DNA of 64,000 bases from Archivesica marissinica. Its lineage: Eukaryota; Mollusca; Bivalvia; Venerida; Vesicomyidae. Of the stretch, positions 23,450 through 35,365 are shown one piece after another (the first letter of the stretch is position 1; each line of letters opens with the position of its first letter). Under the pieces are notes generated by a model. That model did not search any database, had not been told where the DNA came from, and saw only the letters and a list, made by a program, of their open reading frames with translations. Where the stretch lies: contig CM026387.1 of the NCBI GenBank assembly GCA_014843695.1, forward strand, positions 71,583,749 through 71,647,748, given 5' to 3'. A program made the translations under genes and the position numbers.

Positions 23450-23635
23450 TTCGTTCTCTCATATTCTGGCTGAAACATCTTTCTCCACCCTGGCATGCAC
23501 ATAATGTAGTACATTGTATTGGCATTGTGACATCCACACCTTCTTGACTTACATGGCACGCAACTGTCACAAGAACACTTGATCATTTTAGTATATCCAC
23601 AGGGACGTGCGTAACATTCGGAGCAACAACTCTTG
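23450..23635 (-). pseudogene. Cys-rich CXC-like C-terminus of transposon ORF
   Basis: The minus-strand reading gives CCSECYARPCGYTKMIKCSC, then DSCVPCKSRRCGCHN followed by further Cys residues. The regular C-x-C and C-x3/4-C spacing resembles the zinc-binding CXC (tesmin/TSO1-like) repeats that end a family of large ORFs found in cnidarian and molluscan repeats. It sits at the 3' end of the minus-strand coding remnants in this element. The frame is not linked to an intact upstream ORF. Family recall is moderate. Confidence 0.5.
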
Positions 23636-24869
23636 GTGTTAATGATGTTGAGCCATCACCACTTGTCCATCGGTGTACGAGAGGATTCATAACTGGTTGG
23701 TCGAGCTCCAAGGCATGTCTTCATATAGCTAGCTACCTGCAGATGTGCTCTGGCCACATGTTTCCTGAATACCTCATTTGTTGGAGGGAGTTTGAAGCTT
23801 TGGGGCACTGCCAATACTGTTTGACACCATTGTTGATCATATTTTCTGTCGGGTTCAAGTCATCGAGTCACACTCTGGATGCACATAGAATGATAGCAGG
23901 AATTGTTTTGCTTGTCTGATTACTTCCTGAAGAGAGCTATTAATATTACCAACCTTAGAGAGACTGTATTTGTTTGATTTTAATACCACTAGAGAGATAC
24001 ATTTCCCAAATGCCATGGTATGTAGCAACAGTATCACAGCCGATAATAGATTTAGAATGATTGCGTGGTGTTTCTCTACAGTAGCATTAGTGTCAATTTG
24101 GGCCTCCCTCTGAAAGGAGAAATCATCATAACATGGCCATTGGTATCATCCTTGCACACAAACTGACATGGCAGCATGCATATTTCTGTGTTACCAGCTA
24201 CAACAAGGGCGTGATCAGCTCCAACAGAAGCAACATGTTGTATTATCATTATGTATGCTTCTTCTTATGTTACTGTATTATAGTCATGTAGGTCATTACC
24301 AGTCACATCCAACATACATACCAACACATCCTTATGATACACAAGGTCAGCTATGATAAAGTCAATTAGTTGTTTCTTGTTGGTGTTCACAGTTAATGCA
24401 ACATTCTGTGGTAGTCTGCCTGCAGGACAAAGACACCATATTTGCTCATGTGTCCCTTTCACTTCTTATAGATTCCTGGATGCTTCCAACAGTGTATATG
24501 TGAAAAGCAACATGACTATAGGGACAGTTTGTATTGCATTTGTAAATACATGTCAAATACAAGGTAGACAAGAGAAGATTTGCACAATGACATCTATTGG
24601 CCATGGCACTACCCAAAGGATTGTTCAAGTTATATTTAAGAGATGATTTGGTCTTGGCGATCTTCATGTTTCAATTGTCATTTGTAAATATGTGTGTCAT
24701 AATTATAGAAGCTACATTGGATAGCCATAGCTCCGACAAATATCACATCTGTGTCATATATCTTCGTGTTATCAACTTTAATATGTCTGCGTGATAATGT
24801 CATTGTTGTAACACATTTATGGATTGTCTCATGTCGCAGGCCAACCATTTTCGTATGTCTTCATCAGCA

Positions 24870-25030
24870 AGTTAGTTTACTCATATTTTATTGAATTCAT
24901 CATGATATAATATACAACACAATGTTACAAAAATACAGCATCATAATACAAATGGTTTGGGCCACAAGTATTAGCAACATTAGAAAACGGCCCGCAACAC
25001 GAAGTCACATTAAAAAAAAATTGTTTATGA
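24870..25030 (-). mobile_element. LINE 3' end fragment (CR1/Jockey-like)
   Basis: The block GGTTTGGGCCACAAGTATTAG then ACGGCCC-type sequence and AT-rich tail matches the 3' untranslated end of the LINE fragment at 8024 and of the LINE at 29401. It is nested within the DNA transposon. Confidence 0.65.
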
Positions 25031-25449
25031 ATAATTAAACAAAATGACTGGTTTTGACAAGAATGAATGAAAAAACTCAAAAAAGTCATGAATTAAACGA
25101 AATCACTAAATATAAATGCAGCCCACGTTTCCACCCGCTGTTCCATCCTAACATGACATGATCAGAACCCAAGACCCAAATATCACCAAGAAAGTGATGT
25201 ACAACATTGTCCACATTGACAGAGGATGTGCCATAATTGTACCAGTTACCATATTTACAAGTCCATCTTGATTAGGCTCACTGTTAATGGGATCGATGCA
25301 GAGTTCTAGTTTCTCTCTTAGAACTAGTCTGTCTTTTCAATCAGTTGTGATCCGACGATTGAGATGGCGGTTCCCTCATGATGTCAAGTTTCTTCACAAC
25401 TCTATTACATGCATATAAACTATATGTCCATGTCTTGAGAGTCACTGTT

Positions 25450-26364
25450 CTAAGAGTGATTCCAATTATACCACAATTACCCATGTCCATACCTCATGTA
25501 GGTTGTTCAATGACCGTATCACTCCCGTTTCCATTGATGAGACCTGGAATATGATGCATTATGTGTCGTCCTTTCATGAACTGTTGTTGTATATAATCAG
25601 GCGATGCCATCGTCCGTAAATAGTACAGAGCATGATTAAAATTCCCCGCAGCAAAAAATAAAAAATGTTGGCATCATTTCACTGATGATGGCAAGATGAA
25701 GTGGCCAATCTGCATCCCTCTCTGCTCGGATGTACTTGATTATGGTGACGACTGGTGTGATCAAACACCGTATCCAGATAATGGCTGTTTTGTTGCTTGA
25801 TGTTGCATGATGCAGTTCCTGTTGAAGGCCATCCATGCATTCCCGGTTATTTCTGTATAACATTTGCCTGAGACGTTTTTGTATCAGCATACATTTGCAG
25901 AGCTCTCACATTTTCAGGGAACGTTTTTAACTAAGAACTTCAGGAAGACCACTGTCGTCCATCAGATACCCTTGGATCCAGATATAGCTCATCAATAAAT
26001 GCATACCATCTAGTCGGAGGTAAACATTACTAAATCTAGTTTGCTTCTCCCATAGAGCATGTACAGCTACCCTATAAAGTTGTTGATCTGTGGTAAATAC
26101 AATATAGAGTGAGCAATTTACTATTTGGGAATGAATGTCTGCATCGAAATTGTCAGTTATTGTTTGCACTAGTCCACTATCTGGGGTTGATATACCATAT
26201 AGACATGTCTTGTGGAATGCCGCAACTGCTGCAAACTTCTTGAATCGAAGGACTTCATCATTACTGCATGTAATTCCAAAATCAAATGCATATCCAAGTA
26301 ATGTCTGATAGTCTCGCAGCAACAATCCTAGTACTATTTGAAGATATGAGGGTTGGTTCCTCAA
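25450..26364 (-). pseudogene. Transposon-associated ORF of unknown function
   Basis: The frame at 26364-25927 (145 residues) contains VYLRLDGMHLLMSYIWIQGY and LMDDSGLPEVLS. The frame at 25890-25636 contains IKYIRAERDADWPLHL and IISEMMPTFF. A broken frame to 25450 adds HIMHHIPGLI. These blocks (a DGMHLLMS segment, then RAER-DW-LHL) recur in large uncharacterised proteins of invertebrate repeats, which I recognise but cannot assign to a named superfamily. Given the inverted repeats it could be the transposase or an accessory protein. Stops and shifts show decay. Confidence 0.5.
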
Positions 26365-26723
26365 TACACTTGTAACTTGATGTTGCCAATCAATTAGGCT
26401 GGTTGAATGTTTTGAAGTTTGGTTGATATTGATGCTAACATATACTCAGAGAAATAAGATTAGCAAGTTTTTCAGGGTACCGATTGGTATATATACATGT
26501 AATGTGTTAATTATGACCGTCTGGCCCTACACAATAGATCCCCAGTACAAGTGTCCGCATCAGTGGTTTTGCTACGTCAAAACGGCTAATTATTGTTAAA
26601 CCACGGAGAGCACGTGCAGCACGAAATATTACCTGTGTGGAATCTTAAAACCAACACAATCTTGTCATAACCAAATTAACCGCTTTAAAATTTGGAAATT
26701 ATTCAATGGGGCGTGCTCCATGA

Positions 26724-27347
26724 ATGACGTTAGGTCGACGTCAAATGGCTATTGGCATGTTAAATGCTCGTGTGACGGCAAGAGAAGTTGCACGACAATT
26801 TAACGTTCATGAATCGACTATTAGTCGTCTAATCACTAGATATCAACGAACATGGGGATGTAAAAGATATGCCACGTTCGGGCAGACCAAGAAAAACGAC
26901 GTTAGCGGAAGACCGTTATATTGTTGTGACGTCAAGACGAAATAGGATTATGTCTAGTCGCAGGTTAACTAAACTTGTTACAGTTGCTGGGAACCTTACT
27001 GCAGTGCGATATTGCAACGAGATAGTGGTGCCAGTGGTTGTACCCTTTTTACTACGACATGCACAACTTTTTCAACAGGATAATGCCCGCCCACACACTG
27101 TAACAATATCGCCGTTCTTCCCTGGCCGTCCGAATCGCCAGACCTTTCGCCCATTGAACACATGTGGGACCACCTAGGACGTAAGATAAGAGAACGTAAT
27201 GACGTCATAAACGTACGTGACCTTGAGCGAGCGTTGCATGAAGAATGGCGCCGAATCCCTCTACAAGTTGTAAAGAAGCTTATCAACAGCATGAGACGAC
27301 GATGTGCGTCTGTACTTGCTGTTAACGGAGGACATACTCGATATTGA
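26724..27347 (+). pseudogene. Tc1-like transposase, internally deleted
   Basis: The frame at 26724-26945 has the paired-type helix-turn-helix (VTAREVARQFNVHESTISRL) and GRPRK-like linker of Tc1 transposases. 26869-27177 continues with GRPRKTTLAEDRYIVV, then jumps to GNLTAVRYCNEIVVPVV and QQDNARPHT (second catalytic Asp). A frameshift leads to SPDLSPIEHMWDHLGRK (the third acidic-residue region) and a full C-terminus to 27347. The segment with the first catalytic Asp is deleted, so the enzyme is dead. It lies inside the larger transposon. Confidence 0.85.
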
Positions 27348-27560
27348 CACATTTGTGACTTTTCTCTTTGAACCCTACCATTTTCAGCGTGGCGGATTAC
27401 AGAGGAAATAAAGTATTTTTTAAATTTAAATTGTTGAAGTTAAATTAGAATTAAATGATTGAAGATTTAAGAACTTGAGATTTTGTTCAATTTAGTATAA
27501 ATTTAACTAATTTTAGTATTTTATACCAACTTGCTAAACTTATTTCCTTCAGTATATTAG

Positions 27561-27835
27561 GATATTTATTTGTTTATTATGGGAAGAAAAATATTCAGTG
27601 GCGGCCATTTTGAATTTCAAAATGGCTACATCTGCCAATTGTCCCAAATTTATAAATATTCTTCTTCTATTATTATTATTTATTATAGAATGTATGTATA
27701 CTATTAACGTCTATGCATAACTATTAGAACTGTACATGCCTTATTAGTGAATATATTGTGAAACTATTATGAAAATCTTGAATATTTCAAATTGCCTCAA
27801 AGGTGAGAACTTCACACTCGCCTGGATAGCATTAT
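27561..27835 (-). repeat. Right terminal inverted repeat
   Basis: Partner of 22982-23269; inner boundary at GATATTTATTTGTTTATTATGG and outer boundary at CCTGGATAGCATTAT. Confidence 0.75.
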
Positions 27836-29148
27836 ATATGTCCTATGGATACATAATCAACAGAGAAAATATGTATCCAGGAAATTTGGGTTTAGGACGG
27901 ACTGTAACGGTGAAAAACAGAATTTACTTTCACTGAAAAAACATTCATTGGAAAGTAAATAGTCGGATAGTCATGCAGTTAGTTATCATCCGACTTATCC
28001 ACGACGGAAACTGTTATTGAAGTTCAAAGTGGTCCTGGCATTTTACGATGGTGACTCGTCATCGTAGTGACGAGGCTTCAGCTTCAACGGTAAATCGTTT
28101 ATTGTGACACAAATAAAGCAATGATTGTATGAGACTAAAATGAAGGTGTCGTAGTTACATTAGCAATGTCAACGTCGCTGGGACGATACCTTCGTGAAGC
28201 TCACACGTCATTATCTTGCTTACTTTGCACGCGACGTGTCTGTCGTCCATTGTGTTTATCAGGCTTCATACAATTCGATACATTTCTGAATGCGTGTTTC
28301 TGTGCACATATCTGTACATGTATTAATATCACTCTGACTCAGTCATGTCCATCAGTACCGCCGATAATTCCGCCATTCAGGATACGACAGTAAAAGTCCG
28401 GAATCCTGATTTTTGGTAAGAAATATTTGGGCTCTATTTTCTATTTAGAACTTTCTGTCGTTTCCTCATTTCAGGTGTTAAGGTGCTTAAAGTACCCTAC
28501 AACTGTTCTACATTTCCAAAATCCTTTCAACATGTTATTGCTGTCCAGTGCGGGTTTGATACAAAGTGGTAAGGTGTGTGCAACCGATATTATCTAATGA
28601 GTATGTGCATTTTGCTATGATGCTTTCCATATTGCGAACATTGTCATGAACAACTTTAATGTTGAACTCGGAGCACAAGACTGAAGTTTGGATGCATGTA
28701 TGTCGTTCTGGCATCTCTGGACAAAAGAACACGATTGTATTTGACTTCAGCTCCCAGGGATCATCAATGTGGAATTATGTCACTTAAATTGTAATGGTAA
28801 GCATTTGTCAACAAGAGAAAACACACCATAGTGCATTATAAATCAGACTCATATTGTCATAGCTATGGTCAGGCTGGGTGTGAAGGCACTAATCCCAAAT
28901 ATATGTATTTAAATCGTTGCGATTACAATAATGCAGAATTACAATACAATTTGGCGTGCACATTGTACAAAATGTAACATGCTACATGTAGAAATGTAGT
29001 TTGAACATCCACCTCAACTTGGAAGGAGAGAGCATCAAATGGTTTCGCATATTTTAGATACCATTAGTCCATGTCAGCGCAATATCACACAACATGCATA
29101 TAAAACCAACACAACATTCAAATATTCTTAAAATTATTCCGTTGCATT
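27836..29148. other. No recognisable gene
   Basis: Contains open frames at 28166-28393 (plus) and 28535-28732 (minus) with no family signal. No repeat seen. Confidence 0.4.
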
Positions 29149-29400
29149 TTAAGGGGCTATACCATCTTCAATGTGCTAGATATTGACCCAAAACAAATAC
29201 GTTGAAAATAAACAAAAACGAGCACTGTCACCATATGCTTCTTTTTATTAAATTAAATCTTTATCCAACTACGATGATTAGAAATTTAAAGTTGAGCTTG
29301 AAAATGGTTAATTAATGACTACTAAGCTCATCATTTTCAAACTCAAGTATCAATTAATTTATAAACATCACAGTTGGGCCAATATTTAATTTATTTAAGT
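29149..29400 (+). mobile_element. MITE-like element, left part (single copy)
   Basis: Starts AAGGGGCTATACCATCTTCA, continues CTAGATATTGAC, GAAAATAAACAA, GCACTGTCA and then TTTATTAAATTAAAT...AATATTTAATTTATTT. The same order of blocks is found at 56478-60046, where the first ~98 bp are tandemly amplified and an inverted copy of the beginning closes the element. Here the right end is missing, apparently replaced by the LINE that follows. Confidence 0.65.
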
Positions 29401-29869
29401 GTAATCATATTTTATTTGCTATTTTACATATATAGTACATATAGACTTAACATTCATTATATGATAAAATGCAAAATGGGTTGAGCATCAAGTTCTAGCA
29501 ACATTAGTAAACTGCCCTCCCCAAGAAGAATAAATGAATGATTGGCAATCAGGCATTCTGCAAAGAATCAAACAAATATGGTGGAATATAGAAAAGAATT
29601 ACAAAAAATAAAGCCAAACTGGTAACTTAGTAAAGAGAAGGAAGATGAGTAGTAGTAGAGATTAACCATGTTAGAGATACATGTGTTTATACCAAAGTTC
29701 CGTGTCACACTGTCACAATGAACATTTACTATAGGGCAAGATGTACATGGGCATTGTCAATAACATTATTTTTCTTTCTCCTTTATGATATAATTAAAAT
29801 CGTCGAGTTTGTTTTCTATATTTATGAACAGATGAAAAAATAAGTTCATTTTCTTCAGGTAACAGTCTA

Positions 29870-30494
29870 TCATCTCCAAATAGTATTCGTGTGAAATTGC
29901 CTCGTAGCTCTAAATAAATCGATTCTTTGCATGTGAAATCGTGGGCACATAACAAGATAATGTTCCGCGTCTTCATATTTAAAACCACAATGACACACTG
30001 GATCATCCCTTAGGTGGTTTAAATATAGATCGTTATTCAGATTACTACATAAATGTCTTAGTCTTGCATGCATAACAGAATACACGCGTTCACCTTGGTA
30101 AAAATAAATTGGTACGAGTGGTGGTTTGAATAACTCTTTTAGTTTACATTGAAATATATTCAATGAAGGGGAATTCCTAATATCTAAATGAAGTTCATTC
30201 CAAAGAGAAATGGCTGAGGGAATGAATGATTTGGAATCAATTTCCGTACGTCTTGCAAAAGTCGTGTAGTTATTGTTATTTCTAAGGTTGTATGGTGTAC
30301 TATTGGCAACAATGTCTGGAATAGTTATATTTAGGTAATCCGGCAATCGTTGCTTTGTAAATTATTCGCAATGTTTGTATTTTTCGACGATCAGCAAGTG
30401 AAACCCAGCCAATTTCGAGCAATAATCTTGCTATCGATACTGAGCGTGTTAAACCTGTTACTATGCGAGCAGCATCATAGTGTAATCTTTCCAA
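29870..30494 (-). pseudogene. LINE ORF2 C-terminal region
   Basis: The frame at 30494-30300 has MERLHYDAARIVTGLTRSVS (the RA-R-VTG block after the thumb). The frame at 30346-29870 holds YNLRNNNNYTTFARRTEID, FIPSAISLWNELH and a terminal module with CHCGFKYEDAEHYLVMCPRF, a Cys-His-Cys zinc-knuckle-like end typical of this LINE group. One frameshift at about 30340 separates them. Confidence 0.8.
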
Positions 30495-30837
30495 ACTTAG
30501 CTTTTCGTATTCACTACAACCATACCATATAACAGATCAGTCTCATATATGCCAAATATATCTGGTTCAGTGAATTTCTTTTCAGTTTAAATTGTAAAGC
30601 CCTCATCGATGACAGTACTTGAGAAGCTGACGAAATGATCGTATTGATCTGTTCGGGCCATTTACCGTCTTCACTAAGTGTTATGCCTAAATGTTTGTGA
30701 CGAAATCTAAGTGAATATCATCAACATAAAGGATGGGACGACGATGCGATCCCAGTGAAAAGAAAAGAACTTCAGTTTTAATAGGATTAAAATGTACAAG
30801 CTATTGTTTTGACCAATTCAATATAGATTGAAGGTCA

Positions 30838-31647
30838 TTATTTAAGGTACGCTCCATATAATCCAAACTGGGGACTATCATCAGCAAATAAACGTGTCAG
30901 GCTTTGTAGATTTCCCGCTATATCGTTGACATATATTAAAAAGAACAAAGGACCAAGGTCAGAGCCTTGTGGAACCCCGGCTTGAATTCTCAAAGAATCG
31001 GAAAATTCAGACCCAACAAACACTTTTTTATTTCTTAATGAGAGGTAATCTAATATACAAGTATGAAGAGGGCCCTTAATGGCATATTGTTTTAGCTTAA
31101 AAAGAAGAGCCTTATGCCAAACTCTGTCGAAGGCCTTCGATATGTCACAGAATACAATGCACGTGAATGATTTATCATCAAAACCTTGACAAATTTGATT
31201 ATGTATGTCTATTAGTTGATATATTGTTGAGTGGCCGTGTACAAATCCGGATTGTTTCTCGTACAATAAGTTGTTTTCGCATATATAATTGTATATGTTT
31301 TTATAAATTACTCGTTCCATGACCTTCCAGACGCAGCTAATAAGAGAAATAGGCATATAATTAAATGGATAACTTCTATCACCTTCCTTGAATAATGGCA
31401 TAACATTTGCAGACTTCCATACATTCGGATAGCAACATTCGGATAAAGATCTATTGAAAATTATACACAGTGGTTTACATATTGTAAAAGCAGTTTCTTT
31501 TAATAAGTTATGACTTATTTCATCTGGCCCGTTAGCTTTATTAATAAGCAGTGACCTGAGGATATCGATGATTTCTTGTTCGCAAATTGTAATAGCTTCT
31601 ATAGTTGCACGAGTTTTCATTATTAAAGGTGGTTTGAGGGTCGTCAA
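30838..31647 (-). pseudogene. LINE reverse transcriptase
   Basis: 269 residues with INKANGPDEISHNLL, NYMPISLISCVWKVMER, QSGFVHGHSTIYQL, motif A VFCDISKAFDRVWH (catalytic Asp), motif B AGVPQGSDLGPLFFLIYVND and motif C TRLFADDSPQF (catalytic Asp pair). The frame is open across the whole palm but shifts after motif C (about 30845). The FADDS form of motif C, with GHSTIYQL, fits the CR1/Jockey group. Nearly intact, but linked to a truncated endonuclease. Confidence 0.85.
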
Positions 31648-32007
31648 CAGTTGATATTGAAGTAAAATAATTGTTCAAACAGTTCGCCTTTTCGGTATCA
31701 GATATGTACACAGCGTTTTCGTTATTGGTATTGGTAACCAGGGGGGGGAGGGTATTATATCACAGTTGTTATTATTTTTCTTCACAAGTATATTTACAGT
31801 TTTCCAGTACTGGCGAGGGTTGTTCGATTGTATGTCATTAATTGATGTTTCAAGATTACTAAAGAATCTTTCTTTGGCATGTTTTTTTAAAATTATTAAC
31901 TTTATTTCGATACTTCTTATATAAATTCCAATCTGATAGTTTATTACTGGTAAGAGATTTATCTTTTTGTCTGTCCCTTTGTCTTGATGAAATGAACGGC
32001 GAATAAT

Positions 32008-32490
32008 TTAATCATACCATGGTCTATCATTTCGGATTGTAACAAACTTAGATGGAATGCATTCGGTAGATAGTTCTAGTATGTGTTTACTAAAAAAAGC
32101 TTCGCTTGCTATATGAATAGATTCATCATGTAAAAAGGACCAGTCGGTTACACTCATTAGTTCATTAAGTTTTACAAAATCGGCCCGCTTGTAGTTCCAT
32201 ACACGACGCTTATAAGGCGTTGACGTACTGCCGCTGCAATGAATATGTGCATATGTACCAAAATGATCACTTATATCGTTACTAGTTTCGAATATTCCAG
32301 AATTGGAAATAACAATGGTATTCGAGATTGCAATTGGGGTCAAGTAAAGTGGAAGAATGATTCGAAACTGGTTCTTTAATTACATTGTGCAAATCATTTA
32401 TTAACAAAATATCCTTAAACTTGTGATTTCTCGGATTTAGTTGATCTACATTGACATCGCCTAAAACAAGTACTTTGTTTGATAAGTAGT
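32008..32490 (-). pseudogene. LINE endonuclease C-terminal half and linker
   Basis: Around 32475-32430 the minus strand reads VLVLGDVNVDQLNPR, the GDxN catalytic motif. It continues through LHNVIKEPVS and, after a frameshift at about 32343, to ISDHFGTYAHI (the SDH motif) and the WNYKRAD linker. The first part of the domain is absent, because the LINE is truncated here. Inactive. Confidence 0.75.
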
Positions 32491-33902
32491 GAAGGCCGTA
32501 CGTATAGGTATTTTTCCCCTTCTTTACCTATGTAAAGACGACATTTTGTTTTTGGAGGAGTCTATTTCTGAAAAATCGATAACCGTTGTATCGGACGATA
32601 TATAAACCAGGGAGATCGGGTTACTATATCCGATACGGGACTGTTTAAGACAATAGAGGGCAGTGAAACAATAGGTATGTATGTGTGCAAGCCCCAATAT
32701 TTGTAAAGATAATAGTGTCTAATGTCACTTTGATTTCTTAATATGACAATACCATACGATTAACGTATTGACAACAAAACTGCGGGATATTGTTATTTTA
32801 TTTGTATAGACTAGGGTTGAACGCTTCAGATGTAAACTGATATCATTTTATTGTGCTAGGTATATGTGCGCAGACCGGAAACTATTTAGATCTTAAATAT
32901 GTTATAACCTTTTGAAATCCAATGACAATATAAAATTATGAAATAATCATTAATTTTAATATATAAATGAGTGTGCGAGTTTGAACATGACTTCGGTATG
33001 ACTCACTAAGGGTATTGTTCCAATTTAATAGAACATATATTGATTAATAAAGTGCGGTCTATTGTCTTTGCGAATCATTTTAAGGAGCGTTTTTTTCTCT
33101 ATTGTTATGAATAATTTATTAATTGTATATTTATATATAAAGCGTATATTACACAGGATTGAAGAATACATTACAGGTGAGTGAATTAACTATTATTGTA
33201 ACATAGTGTTGCTATTATCCGTCATGTATGGGTGAAAGGGTCTTATTATGTGTTATTGAAATGTGTGGGTTTAAAGCGTTCTGATCAATGCCAATAGAGC
33301 TTGTTGGGAAAATATAAACTTTTATAGATATAGCTTTCTTACTTTTGGAGATTTCGTAGCATTAAAGGGGCTGTCTCAAGTTTTAAAGATATGATTCGAA
33401 AAACCATTACCATTTGATTGCTCTCGGTGACACAAACGCGACGTTATTTTTCTCTCTCATTTGTTTCTACAACAAATAGTATTCGAGCAATAGAGCTTTC
33501 CGTTTTTAGAACAGAACAAAATGGCGGCAATAAAACTTAAATTCCCTCTATAGCCCTTATTAGGGTCGTATCGAACCGGGGTTTGTTTCTTCAGACTGAG
33601 GACAACGTCCCTGGCATTGGAAGTCGTAGTTCCGCATGAGTGATTTTCTGTGTCCTCGTATTAAAATAGCCGTATCTCGCTTATTAGGGGGTAGGTCATC
33701 GCTTGAAAATCGCTTATCTCGGCTATTAAGGGTCGGAACGATTCGTTTCTTGAATCAAAGAGCGAGTATAATAATAAGAACAATACAGGGTAGTTTAGGA
33801 TAATTTATTTGCAAACTATATGCTATACAATACTTTTGAAAAAGCAAGCTATTTATACAATATATACGAAAGAAATTTACAAGATGTCATCAAACGGTAT
33901 AA
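32491..33902. other. No gene; flank that may include the outer Polinton end
   Basis: The stretch 33360-33780 has TCGCTTATTAGGGG / CGCTTATCTCGGCTATTAAGGG duplications and is GC-richer. The outer Polinton's terminal repeat is expected here but no inverted partner is visible on the right side, which is truncated. Confidence 0.35.
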
Positions 33903-34790
33903 TCAATATAAATCGCTAGATTTAATCCAGCTGTTGAATTTCCTCGGATAATATTTCCACTGTACATAAGACTGTTTATTTTGTCCTTTTCCTCTTGTCT
34001 TTATAATTGTGTCGATCTTAAAGGTGGCATTTGCATCATAGTCCACCTTTTGAAGACATAACACCATGGTAGGTCGTTATATTAAACATCGTAATACGGA
34101 ATACAAGAATAGCTCTACCTGTATTGCCCTTTCGCTAGTACTGGCTTTAGTTTCATTTTGCGTGGGAGAATAGATGACGTCATGTTTCTTCATTAGATCC
34201 TGTACCACTTTAGCTCTAAACTCCTGACCTGAAATATGTAAACAGATATAGTTTTTATATTATTTTTATACTAATTATTTGGTAACATGTTTTAAAACAC
34301 TGCTTTTACACATTTTAGATGGCTTGTTGCGAAAATATTATGTAATATAGTGTGCATACCTTTATCAGTAATTAAACGTTTGGGAATGCGGCCTTCCTCG
34401 AATATGTCTTCGAAAGCCCTAGTCATCTCTAATCCAGTTTTCTGTTTGAGAGCCCGGAGCCATACGTACTTGGAAAATGTGTCGATTACTAGTAATATAT
34501 ATTTGAAATCTTTGTTCCATTTTTCAAACTTTTGCATGTCCATTAAATCTGCCATCCATTGATCATCCTTTCCCGCGCTAACCACGTGATTTCTTCGAAA
34601 ACGCCTTCTCACTGGCTTGTGTAGACTACGCTTCTTGATTATGCAGAACTTTTCTGATTCTGTGTATCCCTATGTCATATTTTCATTCACTTTTCACCGC
34701 TTTGTACACTTTTTGAGGTCCTGCAAAACTTGCGGGATGAGATGTGTCAAAGTATTTGATTTTTAGATAATCCTCCCAAGGCGCCATGTC
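33903..34790 (-). pseudogene. Polinton integrase (rve) with intron, internally deleted
   Basis: From 34790: an N-terminal PWEDYLKIKYFDTSHPASF block, a frameshift near 34690, then RKVLHNQEAYSLHKPVRRRF and DDQWMADLMDMQKF (first catalytic Asp in ADLMDM). VIDTFSKYVW and RLITDKG follow (second Asp). A 131-nt GT-AG intron (34359-34229) precedes QEFRAKVVQDLMKK and NETKAS-ER (the catalytic Glu region). After about 34085 the middle is missing. A chromodomain-like C-terminus resumes (QSYVQWKYYPRKFNSWI), ending in TGA at 33905. Frameshift plus deletion make it inactive. Confidence 0.85.
34229..34359 (-). other. Intron in outer Polinton integrase
   Basis: Donor GATAAAG|GTATGC and acceptor ATATTTCAG|GTCAGG on the minus strand. 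Joining restores Asp-Lys-Gly-Gln-Glu-Phe, the expected integrase continuation, without a frame change. The homologous integrase in the nested element (40387-41481) has no intron here. Confidence 0.8.
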
Positions 34791-34844
34791 CTCTCTGTTT
34801 AGGGTCCAAACAACGAATGATACAATGTGTCAGTTTTACACGGT

Positions 34845-35329
34845 TTTATTCCATATCATCACTGTCCTCGTTTTCTTCGTCTTCTTTATCCGAATTTTTC
34901 ATTTCAAACAGCTCTTCAAAGTTGTTTTTGCTTTTCTTTAAAACTCTTTTTTACGGCAGACTTCAGACTGATTCCTTTACTACGGAGAGTGCCAATCTGT
35001 TCAACTATGACACGATGGGTAGCATTTGTCATCAGTGGAAACCAGTATGTTTCAAGCAACGATTGGTATCTTTCTAAGAATGTTTTCTCTTTGTATGGTT
35101 GCACACGTTCCTCCGCCATTTCTGTTGCGTCATCTTCGTTTTCTCCATTGTCAATGTATTGTACGTATAGCTTGTCGAACCTGTTTTTACTACTGCCTTG
35201 CGCAAGGTCCCAGTGATGTTTATATCCATCGTTATCTTCGATGTAATCATCAATTTCATTTTCAACCTCTTCCGTTTTTGCCCTTTTATCGGGATGTTCG
35301 TTATTTTCCGGGCACCAACCGCGTTTCAC
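34845..35329 (-). pseudogene. Acidic Polinton ORF of unknown function
   Basis: 137 residues from about 35329, beginning KRGWCPENNEHPDKRAK, then very acidic (EEVENEIDDYIEDNDG). A helical region follows (SSKNRFDKLYVQYIDN, NATHRVIVEQIGTLRSKGI), ending in a Lys-rich segment. A frameshift in an A-rich run at about 34920 leads to an acidic tail (FEELFEMKNSDKEDEENEDS). It lies between ATPase and integrase. I recognise this as a recurrent Polinton ORF type but know no function. The acidic tail suggests a DNA- or capsid-interacting accessory protein, which is only inference. Confidence 0.5.
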
Positions 35330-35365
35330 ATGCCTCTAAACGTCATGGGTGGAATCAAACAATAA

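Larger units (their letters stand above)
22982..27835. mobile_element. DNA transposon with ~280-bp terminal inverted repeats, unclassified
   Basis: The left end (22982-23269) and the right end (27561-27835) are inverted copies of one another: ATAATG-TATCCAGG, AGTGTGAAGTTCTCACCTTTG, CAAAATGGCC and CCCATAAT-AACAAATAAATAT occur in matching order. Span 4854 bp. Inside, minus-strand coding remnants (25450-26364, 23450-23635) belong to a poorly characterised invertebrate ORF family with a Cys-rich CXC-like C-terminus. A Tc1-like transposase relic and a LINE 3' end are nested. Target duplication not resolved. Confidence 0.7.
29401..32490 (-). mobile_element. CR1/Jockey-like LINE, 5'-truncated
   Basis: Minus strand: end of the endonuclease (32490-32008), a broken linker, reverse transcriptase (31647-30838), thumb and C-terminal region (30800-29800) and a 3' untranslated end with the GGG-TGAGCATC/GGCCACAAGT-type block shared with 8024 and 24870. 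Truncation lies within the endonuclease at about 32490. ORF1 is missing. Confidence 0.85.
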
